A DNA stretch of 64,000 bases, from positions 1-64,000 of the forward strand of contig JAFRCS010000017.1 of assembly GCA_017404265.1 (NCBI GenBank), written 5' to 3'. The notes beneath the pieces are model-generated. The model was not told the DNA's origin, made no database searches, and saw nothing but the letters and a program-made list of their open reading frames with translations. The position numbers and the translations under genes were made by a program. Below, piece by piece: positions 45,695 to 54,331 of this stretch. The stretch is from Mogibacterium sp. GTDB lineage: Bacteria > Bacillota > Clostridia > Peptostreptococcales > Anaerovoracaceae. Within the stretch, counting starts at the first letter, position 1, and every line of letters starts with the position of its first letter.

Positions 45695-47899
45695 TTATCT
45701 TGGTCTATAGACCTTTATCACGCCATCTACCTGTCTTAAACCTGTGAGAAGCCTCTGTATCTGATGCATGTCAGTGATCTCGACAGTAAGGAGCGTATTA
45801 GTCGTTCCGGGTTCTCCCGGGGTAAGGTTGAGCCCTACGACTTCAAGTTCGTAGTCATCACATACCTTTGATATATCTTTGAAAAGTCCCTTGCGTTCTT
45901 CAGATACCACCTGTATGTCGGCAAAGTACTTTCTGTTTTCGCTTGGGCTGTCCCAGAAGACATCTATAAGTCTTCCGCGGTCTTCTTCTCTCAGGTTCTT
46001 TATATTTACGCAGTCTGTCCTGTGTACTGTTATGCCCTTTCCCTTGGAAATATATCCGATTATAGGATCCCCAGGAACAGGATTGCAGCAGGTAGCGCGT
46101 CTTATAAGCAAATTGTCGGTACCCTTGACAATGATCCCGGATTCAGAGCCCGATGAGTTTCTGCTGACCGGTTTCTTTTTGACTTCAGGTATCTCCGGCA
46201 CTTCTTCCTTCTGCTTGTGGTTGTCGGCTTCGTAGTATTCGATGAGCTTCTGACCAAGTTTGGATACCGTGCTTCCGCCGCGGGATATCTGAAGAAACAG
46301 CTCGTTGACGTTAGAACAATTGAAATCCTTTACAGCTTTGAGGATATACGCGTTCTTTGTAACAAGAGCGGGATCGTAGCCCTTTTTCTTGATGTAGCTG
46401 TTGATGTTGCTGCGACCTTTGGTTACATCGCTGTCCTTGTCGGCCTTTCGCAGCCAGTTTCTTATCTTGTTCTTGGCTCCGGAAGTCTTGCACTTCTTAA
46501 GCCATTCATCGCTTGGGCCGGATGAATTGGAGTTTGTGATGATCTCAACGATATCACCATTTTGCAGCTGATGATCGATCGTGACCATCTTGCCGTTTAC
46601 CTTGGCTCCTACGCATCTGATACCTACGTCTGTATGGATCTTGAAAGCGAAATCCAGTGGAGTGCTTTCCGCAGGAAGTTCCATAACGTCGCCGCCCGGC
46701 GTAAATACAAATACCTGATTGTTGAAGAGGTCTACTTTGACTGTCTCAAGGAACTCTACAGAGTCATCTGCTTCCTTCTGCCATTCAAGAGCCTGTCTGA
46801 GCCATGCCAGCTTCTGCTCGCTGTCATCAGAGGATCCGGAGACCTTGCCCTCCTTATACTTCCAATGAGCCGCGACACCGTATTCGGCTATGCGGTGCAT
46901 CTCGTATGTCCTTATCTGTACCTCGAAAGGCTCTCCATTGTCTCCAAGCACCGTCGTATGGATCGACTGGTACATGTTAGGCTTAGGCATCGCTATGTAA
47001 TCTTTGAAGCGTCCCGGTATAGGCTTCCATCTGTTGTGTACGAGTCCCAGCGCCGCGTAGCAGTCCTTTACGGTAGATACGAGTATTCTCGCAGCCAGTA
47101 TGTCGAAAATCTCGTCTATCTCTTTCTGCTGGACTATCATTTTACGGTAAATGCTGTACAGATGCTTTGCCCTGCCTTTGACATCATGCTGGATGCCGGC
47201 TTCGTCGAGTTCGTGTGAGATGATCCCCGTGAGTGTTTTGAGGTTTTTCTCGTATTCAGGTTTTCTCTTCTCTACCGCATCGACGAGTTTCTTGTATTCA
47301 TCAGGGTGAAGATACTTGAGCGAAAGATCTTCCAGTTCGAACTTTATGTTGAAGATACCAAGTCTTCCTGCAAGAGGAGCATATATTTCAAGAGTCTCTT
47401 TTGACTTGATCTCTCTCTTCTCCGGCGTCATGTACTCGAGAGTACGCATGTTGTGCAGTCTGTCGGCAAGCTTTATTATCAGGACCCTGATGTCCTTAGA
47501 CATTGCAAGGAACATTTTTCTGAAATTCTCTGCCTGCGCGGTTTCAGTAGTGTCATATGAGATGTTTGTCAGCTTGGTTACGCCTTCTACCAGATCCGCG
47601 ATCTTTTCGTCAAAGTCCGATGCAAGCTGGTCTCTCGTATACTTTGTATCTTCAATAGCGTCATGCAGGAGACCGGCAATGATAGTCTCATTATCCATAC
47701 CAAACCCGGCCAGTATCTTAGCTACGGCTACCGGGTGAATGATGTACGGTTCTCCGCTCTTGCGAAATTGCCCGTCATGTAATCTGCGGGCAATCTCGTA
47801 AGCTTTGATAATGACCGAGTCATCGTATTTCGGATTGATCTCGCTCATATCCTGTATGAACTTTTCCGTGGACAGATCTATCTGCTTAGGTTCAGCCAT
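45695..47899 (-). CDS. relA: Bifunctional (p)ppGpp synthetase/hydrolase
   Basis: The 734-aa Rel protein has an N-terminal HD hydrolase (GEPYIIHPVAVAKIL, LLHDAIEDT), a synthetase domain (AARILVSTVKDCYAALGLVH), TGS (VFVFTPGGDVMELP), a helical/zinc-finger-like region (RRATCCNPVPGD) and a C-terminal ACT. It makes and degrades the stringent-response alarmone. The HD metal residues are intact, so both activities are expected. Confidence 0.97.
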   Translation of the reverse strand: MAEPKQIDLSTEKFIQDMSEINPKYDDSVIIKAYEIARRLHDGQFRKSGEPYIIHPVAVAKILAGFGMDNETIIAGLLHDAIEDTKYTRDQLASDFDEKIADLVEGVTKLTNISYDTTETAQAENFRKMFLAMSKDIRVLIIKLADRLHNMRTLEYMTPEKREIKSKETLEIYAPLAGRLGIFNIKFELEDLSLKYLHPDEYKKLVDAVEKRKPEYEKNLKTLTGIISHELDEAGIQHDVKGRAKHLYSIYRKMIVQQKEIDEIFDILAARILVSTVKDCYAALGLVHNRWKPIPGRFKDYIAMPKPNMYQSIHTTVLGDNGEPFEVQIRTYEMHRIAEYGVAAHWKYKEGKVSGSSDDSEQKLAWLRQALEWQKEADDSVEFLETVKVDLFNNQVFVFTPGGDVMELPAESTPLDFAFKIHTDVGIRCVGAKVNGKMVTIDHQLQNGDIVEIITNSNSSGPSDEWLKKCKTSGAKNKIRNWLRKADKDSDVTKGRSNINSYIKKKGYDPALVTKNAYILKAVKDFNCSNVNELFLQISRGGSTVSKLGQKLIEYYEADNHKQKEEVPEIPEVKKKPVSRNSSGSESGIIVKGTDNLLIRRATCCNPVPGDPIIGYISKGKGITVHRTDCVNIKNLREEDRGRLIDVFWDSPSENRKYFADIQVVSEERKGLFKDISKVCDDYELEVVGLNLTPGEPGTTNTLLTVEITDMHQIQRLLTGLRQVDGVIKVYRPR

Positions 47900-47927
47900 A
47901 CCGTCTCCTGAATGCTGATGGTTATAA

Positions 47928-50216
47928 CTAAAGTCTTATACCTTCGTCGTCTCTTCTCTTTGCTGATTTCTTTCTTGCCTTGTCAGCCTTGGCTTTGTTG
48001 TCCTCGTACTTCGATATGCCCTCTTTCTTTGTCAGCTCATAGAATACCGGGCTGCAGAGGAATATCGATGAATATGTACCGGTAAATACACCGATCATCA
48101 GCGGGATAAGGAATGATCTCAGTTCTGATGAAGCCATTAAGAACAGCGGGATCATTACCAGCAGTGTCGTCAAAGATGTCATGAGAGATCTCGACAGTGT
48201 CTGGTTGATGCTTGTGTCTATAAGCTCAACGGCTTGCTTGCGCTTGAAGAACTTTGAGTTCTCTCTGATACGGTCAAATACTACGATCGTATCGTTGATC
48301 GAGTAACCTACGACCGTCAGGATACCTGCGATAAACGGGTTGTTGATCGTTACGCGGAATATCGCGTAGAACGAGAGCGCTACGAGCACGTCGTGAGCAA
48401 GTCCCGCTACGGCCGCAAGACCATACTGCCAGTTCTTGAATCTGAATCTTACGTATATGAGCATACAGAGTGCTGCAAGCAGTATCGATTTGACCGCGTT
48501 GTTTCTGAGGTCCTTACCGACTGTAGGTCCGAATTCTTCCGAGGCGAGAACGTCTGCGTCTGTTATTCCGTACTTCTCAGCAAGAGTATTGATGACCTTG
48601 ATACGATCATCAGACTTAAGGTCCTTGATGGTCCTGATAACGATCTGCGTGTTTCCTTCACCCGCGTAAACGATTTGCGGGCTGAGGTCGTATTCGGCTA
48701 TGGTTTCTTTTACTTCGTCGATATCCACCTTCTCGCCCATCTCAAGCTGCATCATGGTACCGCCTGTGAAATCGATTCCGTAATTGAAGCCTCTGAATGC
48801 GAAGAATGCTGCACCGATAAGAATTACAGCAAGGCTGACAGCATAGAACTTCTTTCTGTTCTCAATGAACCTGAAGTTGAAGTCAGCAAGTTTGATCCTT
48901 GGAGCGCTGCCGTCTTCTTTCATACCGAACATCCTGTTTGTTCCGAACTTTTCGCTTTCAGCAAGAAGATTCACGAAGAGCTGTGTGATGAATACAGCAG
49001 TGACTACGGACATCACAGTACCGATCATCAGGGTCAGAGCGAAGCCCTTGACTGATGTTGTACCGAAGATGTACAGCACGAACGCCGCTACAAGAGTTGT
49101 TGTCTGAGCATCGACTACAGTTGACAGAGCGGCTTTGTAGCCCATGTCGACTGCTACTCTGATGGACTTGCCCTTCTGTATCTCTTCACGTATACGCGTG
49201 AAGATGATGACGTTGGAGTCTACTGCCATACCTATGGACAGGATGATACCGGCGATGCCAGGCAGCGTAAGGACTGATCCGATGCCTACCATGATCCAGA
49301 GTACGAACTGTACGTAGAGCAGCAGAGCCAGGTCAGCGATAAGTCCGAGTGCTCCGTAACCGATAACCATGATGATCATTACTAGAGCGAGTCCGATGAT
49401 ACCTGCCTTGACCGACAGCTTAAGAGCGTTAGCTCCGATAGTAGCTGTCTGTACAGATGAGTTGATCTCTGTCAGGTTAGCCGGCAGAGCACCTCCTCTG
49501 ATGAGAGCAGAAAGCGATGATGCTTCAGTCTCGGAGAATCCGCCCGATCTGGTGATCTCGCATGATCTCGAGTTGATCTTCTCATGTACTACAGGAGCGG
49601 AGATAACTTCATCATCGAGACTGATAACGATGGCTGTGTTGTTTACAAGGTTTCCTTCTTCGTCAGTCATCGTAGGCTCTACTGTACCGCTGTAGGCCTT
49701 TTCCGTTGCATCCGCGAACAGATTGCTTCCTTCTGCTGTGAAGTCGATGGTGATCTTGTATCCGCCGTTATTGGTATCGGTGGATATCTGGGAATCGCTT
49801 ATTCCTTCACCTGTGAGAGCAAGTGTACCGTCTGCTAGGAAGAACTGCAGCTGAGCCGTACGGCCGATCTGTTCGATTGCCTCCTGCGCGTTTTCTACTC
49901 CAGGCATCTCTACTCTGATACGGTTGGTTCCCTCGATGGAAACCTGAGCTTCACTGATACCCATGGCATTGACACGGTTCTCAAGAACGCTCTTGGTCTG
50001 GTTCATGATAGCGGCAAGCTCTGTGCCTGTCTCCGGCGAGTCAGCCTCTAGGAGAACATATACTCCTCCGTTGATATCAAGACCGTACTTGAGCTGCTTA
50101 CCAAGATTGCCGAACTTTTCCCCGAGTCCCGTGAATGAAATGGTCCACGATGCGATCAGGAGAAGAACGATAATCACTGCGAATACTTTTCTTCTGGCTG
50201 TTTTCTTTTGATTCAT
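47928..50216 (-). CDS. secDF: Protein export membrane protein SecDF (SecD-SecF fusion)
   Basis: The 762-aa protein joins SecD (about residues 1-440, LKYGLDINGGVYVLLEAD) and SecF (about 445-760, RGFNYGIDFTGGTMMQLE, VGYSINDTIVVFDRIREN). Each half has six predicted membrane helices. SecDF uses proton motive force to pull proteins through SecYEG. It ends in a basic KKSAKRR tail. A terminator separates it from yajC upstream. Confidence 0.96.
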   Translation of the reverse strand: MNQKKTARRKVFAVIIVLLLIASWTISFTGLGEKFGNLGKQLKYGLDINGGVYVLLEADSPETGTELAAIMNQTKSVLENRVNAMGISEAQVSIEGTNRIRVEMPGVENAQEAIEQIGRTAQLQFFLADGTLALTGEGISDSQISTDTNNGGYKITIDFTAEGSNLFADATEKAYSGTVEPTMTDEEGNLVNNTAIVISLDDEVISAPVVHEKINSRSCEITRSGGFSETEASSLSALIRGGALPANLTEINSSVQTATIGANALKLSVKAGIIGLALVMIIMVIGYGALGLIADLALLLYVQFVLWIMVGIGSVLTLPGIAGIILSIGMAVDSNVIIFTRIREEIQKGKSIRVAVDMGYKAALSTVVDAQTTTLVAAFVLYIFGTTSVKGFALTLMIGTVMSVVTAVFITQLFVNLLAESEKFGTNRMFGMKEDGSAPRIKLADFNFRFIENRKKFYAVSLAVILIGAAFFAFRGFNYGIDFTGGTMMQLEMGEKVDIDEVKETIAEYDLSPQIVYAGEGNTQIVIRTIKDLKSDDRIKVINTLAEKYGITDADVLASEEFGPTVGKDLRNNAVKSILLAALCMLIYVRFRFKNWQYGLAAVAGLAHDVLVALSFYAIFRVTINNPFIAGILTVVGYSINDTIVVFDRIRENSKFFKRKQAVELIDTSINQTLSRSLMTSLTTLLVMIPLFLMASSELRSFLIPLMIGVFTGTYSSIFLCSPVFYELTKKEGISKYEDNKAKADKARKKSAKRRDDEGIRL

Positions 50217-50326
50217 AACTCCATAATACCTTTCGTTTATTTGTCAGTCGCTTTTCAAAAAAGCGCAAAATACGACAATTAACAATTATTCAATCTATTG
50301 TACTCGTTTGTGCTTAATTTTTCAAT

Positions 50327-50358
50327 GAAAAAAGCACATCCGGAGGGCTTCCGGATGT
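50327..50358 (-). terminator. Intrinsic terminator between yajC and secDF
   Basis: On the minus strand ACATCCGG pairs with CCGGATGT (8 bp) around AAGCCCT, followed by a short C/T-rich run with six T. It lies about 30 nt after the yajC stop, so secDF likely has another promoter or gets partial readthrough. Confidence 0.88.
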
Positions 50359-50387
50359 ACTTATTTCAGTTCTTTTAAGTATTATTA

Positions 50388-50786
50388 TTACTCAGCGTCG
50401 TCGGATTTCTTTCCGAGCTTTTTAGGAGTGACCTTCTTGTCTCTCGAAGGAGTCTTTTTCTCCTCTTCCGGCTCTTTGGATTCCTCTTTAGCCGCAGTTT
50501 TTGCCGCAGCAGGATCCTTTGAGCTTACGCTTGCGATAGCCGATTTGAGGAACTCGATCTTGTTCTTTCCGGCTGTTGTCGAGATAATGACTGTCTTCTC
50601 GTTGACCTTCTCGACCTTACCGATTATTCCGCCGATCGTAATGATCTCATCACCTACTCTGAGCGCCTCTCTCATCTCTCTGTCGGCTTTTTCTTTCTTT
50701 CTCTGCGGTCTGATCATCATGAAGTAGATCATAACGATAAGCAGTACCATCAATACTAAACTGAATGTAGGGCTGCTAGGGTTCAT
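50388..50786 (-). CDS. yajC: Preprotein translocase subunit YajC
   Basis: The 132-aa protein has one membrane helix (about residues 8-24), then RPQRKKEKADREMREAL and VGDEIITIGGIIGKVEKV, the family signature, and a long acidic/lysine-rich tail. YajC joins SecDF in the holotranslocon. AGGAGG precedes its ATG. It lies downstream of two tRNA-Leu genes. Confidence 0.95.
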   Translation of the reverse strand: MNPSSPTFSLVLMVLLIVMIYFMMIRPQRKKEKADREMREALRVGDEIITIGGIIGKVEKVNEKTVIISTTAGKNKIEFLKSAIASVSSKDPAAAKTAAKEESKEPEEEKKTPSRDKKVTPKKLGKKSDDAE

Positions 50787-50821
50787 TTTTTCCTCCTGAT
50801 TGTTTCGCTTGAATTACTTGG

Positions 50822-50908
50822 TGGTGCCGGCGGTGGGGGTCGAACCCACACGATATCACTATCACGGGATTTTGAATCCCGCGCGTCTGCCAATTCCGCC
50901 ACGCCGGC
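50822..50908 (-). tRNA. tRNA-Leu (anticodon CAA)
   Basis: The minus strand folds into an 87-nt class II tRNA with GCCGGCG/CGCCGGC acceptor, GGCAGACGC D-loop, anticodon loop TTCAAAA between CGGGA/TCCCG, an extra variable arm, a GGTTCGACC T-loop and an encoded CCA end. Confidence 0.95.
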
Positions 50909-50932
50909 ATATGGCAATTTTGGCTAAAAAAA

Positions 50933-51017
50933 TGGTGTGGATGACTGGACTCGAACCAGCACGGTTTAACCCACATGGCCCTCAACCATGCGCGTCTACC
51001 AATTCCGCCACATCCAC
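50933..51017 (-). tRNA. tRNA-Leu (anticodon GAG)
   Basis: The 85-nt class II tRNA has GTGGATG/CATCCAC acceptor, a GGTAGACGC D-loop, anticodon loop TTGAGGG between CATGG/CCATG, a variable arm, a GGTTCGAGTCC T-loop and encoded CCA. It is 24 nt from the CAA gene and is probably cut from the same precursor. Confidence 0.95.
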
Positions 51018-51030
51018 ACGGCACTTATGC

Positions 51031-51059
51031 ATTATAGCCATCTTCCGATGCTTTTGCAA
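51031..51059 (-). promoter_or_regulatory. Strong promoter for the tRNA-Leu pair and yajC
   Basis: On the minus strand TTGCAA (51059-51054) and TATAAT (51036-51031) are separated by 17 nt. Transcription would start near 51024, just before the first tRNA. It begins right after the coaE stop codon. Confidence 0.85.
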
Positions 51060-51061
51060 GA

Positions 51062-51655
51062 CTAAAATTCAAGTTTTTTTATAAGCATGTCTACAGCATC
51101 GTGCAATTCTTCAAGAGTCCCGTTGTTGAAAATGACGAAATCGGCCATGGCTATCTTTCTTTCTTCGTCTTCCTGAGTGTCCATTATCAGATCGATGATA
51201 GCCGGATCTATATCATCTCTGGCCATTATTCTCGCCTTGCGTACGTCATAATCAGCCGTTATGACAAGTATCGCATCGTAATCCGTTTCTGTACCTGTTT
51301 CAAAAAGGAGAGGAATGTCAAAGAACAGAGCTTTGTCCCCGCTTTCCGCCCTTTCCTTCCTTATCGCTTCTATGTCCTCAAGTATTACTTTTGTAGTACC
51401 TTCTTCGAGAAGTAGTTTCTTTTCCGGATCCCTGAAGATCAGATCTCTCATTGCCGCTCTGTCAAGGCTTCCGTCTTCAAGAATGAAACTGCTGCCAAAG
51501 TGCTCGAGAATATAAGGCATGGCCTTTCCGCCGGCTCCCGTCATCTCGCGTGACATCTTATCGGCGTCAATTACCGTAAAGCCTTTGCTGATAAGATAAT
51601 TCGTTACTTCCGTCTTTCCGGATCCTATTCCGCCTGTTATCGCTACGCTAATCAT
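51062..51655 (-). CDS. coaE: Dephospho-CoA kinase
   Basis: The 197-aa enzyme adds the 3'-phosphate in the last step of CoA synthesis. It has the P-loop TGGIGSGKTEV, IDADKMSREM and FDIPLLFETG. It starts 9 nt after polA, a common order. Confidence 0.96.
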   Translation of the reverse strand: MISVAITGGIGSGKTEVTNYLISKGFTVIDADKMSREMTGAGGKAMPYILEHFGSSFILEDGSLDRAAMRDLIFRDPEKKLLLEEGTTKVILEDIEAIRKERAESGDKALFFDIPLLFETGTETDYDAILVITADYDVRKARIMARDDIDPAIIDLIMDTQEDEERKIAMADFVIFNNGTLEELHDAVDMLIKKLEF

Positions 51656-51664
51656 AAATAACTC

Positions 51665-54331
51665 CTATTTAAGGTCGTACCACGTACTTCCAGTATGTAT
51701 GTCGCAAACCAGATCAACGGCAAGATCAGCCGCGTTCATCATGCAATTTTCCAGTATCTCCCTGACTTCCGCAGCCTCGTTTTCAGGTCCTTCGACTATA
51801 AGTTCGTCGTGGATCTGCAGTATGAGCCTGGATCTGAGTCCTTTTTTGCGGAGTTCCCGCGATACCGAGTTCATCGCTATCTTGATTATATCCGCAGCTG
51901 TGCCCTGTATCGGCGTATTCATCGCAAGTCTCTTGGCAAGCTCGCGCTCCATAAATTTGCGGGATGCGAATTCCGGTATCTTGCGGATCCTGCCAAAGTG
52001 CGTCCTGACCTCGCGGTTCTCTTCACCCGACTTAACCTGCTCATCAAGATATTCTTTAACAGCTGTGTGCTTTGCGAAATACTCGTTGATGTATTTTTGC
52101 CCTTCGGACCTTGAAATGTTGAGGCTTTCACCAAGTCCGAAGCCACTCATGCCGTATACTACGCCGAAATTTACAGCCTTGGCGCGTGTGCGGTCGAGGG
52201 CCGTTACCTCATCTTCAGGTATCTCAAACACTCTGGATGCTGTTGCTCTGTGTATGTCTTTTCCGTCTTTGAAGTCAGCTATAAGCGACTCGTCGCCGCT
52301 AAGCGCCGCAAGGATGCGCAGCTCTATCTGCGAGTAATCGGAGCCTGTAAAAATGTCCCCGTCTCCGGCAATGAATGCTTTACGTATCAGCCTTCCATAT
52401 TCATCACGTATAGGGATGTTCTGCAGATTTGGCTCCGTACAGCTCAGCCTGCCTGTAGCAGCCACTGTCTGCATGAAATGAGGTCTGACCCGGCTTCCTT
52501 CACCTATGAGCGGAAGAAGTCCCTCAACATAGGTGCTGTTAAGCTTGGCAACTTTTCTGTAGGCAAGTACTTCTGCAACTATCCTGTTATCGTCTTTAAG
52601 CTTGTCAAGTATATCAGCTGCTGTCGAATACGACCCGCTCTTATTTTTGCCGCTTTTTGGATACGGGATCCCAAGGTCATCAAAAAGGACTGCGCCGAGC
52701 TGCTTAGGCGAATTGATATTGAATTCCCTGCCTGCCTCGGCATAGATGGACTGTTCAAATTTCCCTATACTTTCTCTGAGTTCTGCTCCTGTCTCTTTCA
52801 GTATCGCCGGGTCACATGTTATTCCGGCATACTCCATGCGTGCCAGCGTCAGTACAAGAGGCATTTCGCATCCGTCAAAGAGCTTTCTGAGTCCGTTTTC
52901 TTCAAGCAGTTTCTGTTGTTCCGGCCTCACTTTGGCAACATAGTATGCTCTTTTAAGCAAACTTTCCGGATCGAGTTCGAGAGATTTGTATGACACGTCA
53001 TCGGACAAAAATGAGACCTCAGATGGATCGGCCGCGTATCCGGCATATCTGAGCAGCAGTTTGTCCAGAGGATACTTCTGCCTGTTTGCATCTATAAGAT
53101 ATTCAGCTATCTGAGCATCATAATAAGGCATGAAGTCGGAATCACTTTTGGATATCAGCGAATAAAGTATGCGTTTAAGGCCGCATCCGCACAGTTTAAA
53201 ATCCTTGTTGGCAAGTGCGTCCGCAGTGATGGCTTCATCCATAGGAGTGAGTTCTTTGATACATGCAACAGCTTTTTCATCGCTGTAAAGGCATATGTAT
53301 CTGATCTCCGGTTCAGCAAGATGGTTCGCATCCGCTGCAGCCTCGATATATACTTCGCTTCCTTCCTTGACATCCGAAAGGAATTTCTCAAAGCTGACTC
53401 TTTCGATCGATTCTAATCCTTCGCTGAGGTCTGCCCGTCCGCTGACCGCGTTAAGATCAGTCTGGATTCCGTTTCCGGTTTGAAGTTTCCTGATAAACGA
53501 GCTGAATTCAAGTTCTGTGTAAACCGCGATGAGCTTTTCCATGTCAGGAGCTTTATATTCGAGATCTTCCCACCCGAACTCGACAGGAGACTCAGTGTTG
53601 ATGGTAGCCAGCCATTTGGACATCCTGGCAACCTCAATGTTATCGCGAAGGTTCTCTCCCATCTTGCCCTTTACTTCATCCGCGTGATCGATAAGGTTCT
53701 CAAGACTTCCGTACTGTTCAAGAAGAGCAATGCCCTTCTTCTCTCCGATTCCCGGAACTCCCGGGATGTTGTCTGAACTGTCACCCATGAGCCCCTTAAG
53801 ATCTATGAACTGTTTAGGAGTGAGTCCGTATCTTTCCTTCATTGCGTCTACATCGTAGAGGTCAAATTCGCTCATTCCGCGCTTATTAATAAGAACGTTG
53901 ACATGTGGGCCGACAAGCTGCAGTTCGTCCTTGTCACCGGAAATAATGAGCGTGTCGAGGCCGTCTGCTTCAGCCCTGGCAGCTATCGTTCCGATGATGT
54001 CATCCGCCTCATACTGAGGTATTTCAATGACTGCTATATTGAGTGCTTCAAGCACTTCATGCATCATTGGTATCTGCGACAGGAGTTCCGGCGGGGTCTT
54101 CAGACGTCCGGCCTTATACTCCTTGTAGACATCATGCCTGAACGTGCCTCCTTTCATATCAAAGGCTACCGCGATGTGCGAAGGCTCGTAGTCAGCAATT
54201 ATTTTATTCAGCATATTAACAAAGGCAAACACACCCTGAGTGTGCATGCCTTTGGAAGTTACCATAGGTCTCATTGCAAAGTATGCTCTGAAGAGCAGGC
54301 TGTTGCCGTCTATGAGTACGAGTTTTTTCAT
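51665..54331 (-). CDS. polA: DNA polymerase I
   Basis: The 888-aa protein has a 5'-3' exonuclease domain (about 1-300, DGNSLLFRAYFAM, GDSSDNIPGVPGIGEKKG), an exonuclease-like middle domain, and the polymerase core: motif A DYSQIELRILAALSGD, motif B RAKAVNFGVVYGMSGFG, motif C QIHDELIVEGP. In the middle domain the FDTET-type catalytic motif is replaced by VYIEAAA, so proofreading is probably lost as in Bacillus Pol I. It fills gaps in repair and removes RNA primers. Confidence 0.96.
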   Translation of the reverse strand: MKKLVLIDGNSLLFRAYFAMRPMVTSKGMHTQGVFAFVNMLNKIIADYEPSHIAVAFDMKGGTFRHDVYKEYKAGRLKTPPELLSQIPMMHEVLEALNIAVIEIPQYEADDIIGTIAARAEADGLDTLIISGDKDELQLVGPHVNVLINKRGMSEFDLYDVDAMKERYGLTPKQFIDLKGLMGDSSDNIPGVPGIGEKKGIALLEQYGSLENLIDHADEVKGKMGENLRDNIEVARMSKWLATINTESPVEFGWEDLEYKAPDMEKLIAVYTELEFSSFIRKLQTGNGIQTDLNAVSGRADLSEGLESIERVSFEKFLSDVKEGSEVYIEAAADANHLAEPEIRYICLYSDEKAVACIKELTPMDEAITADALANKDFKLCGCGLKRILYSLISKSDSDFMPYYDAQIAEYLIDANRQKYPLDKLLLRYAGYAADPSEVSFLSDDVSYKSLELDPESLLKRAYYVAKVRPEQQKLLEENGLRKLFDGCEMPLVLTLARMEYAGITCDPAILKETGAELRESIGKFEQSIYAEAGREFNINSPKQLGAVLFDDLGIPYPKSGKNKSGSYSTAADILDKLKDDNRIVAEVLAYRKVAKLNSTYVEGLLPLIGEGSRVRPHFMQTVAATGRLSCTEPNLQNIPIRDEYGRLIRKAFIAGDGDIFTGSDYSQIELRILAALSGDESLIADFKDGKDIHRATASRVFEIPEDEVTALDRTRAKAVNFGVVYGMSGFGLGESLNISRSEGQKYINEYFAKHTAVKEYLDEQVKSGEENREVRTHFGRIRKIPEFASRKFMERELAKRLAMNTPIQGTAADIIKIAMNSVSRELRKKGLRSRLILQIHDELIVEGPENEAAEVREILENCMMNAADLAVDLVCDIHTGSTWYDLK

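Noticed and set aside
48393..49055. 220-aa open frame on the + strand opposite secDF
   Set aside because: It is fully antisense to a conserved gene, with no start signals or family resemblance.
51699..52337. 212-aa open frame on the + strand opposite polA
   Set aside because: It is low-complexity serine-rich antisense reading of polA, with no independent evidence of coding.
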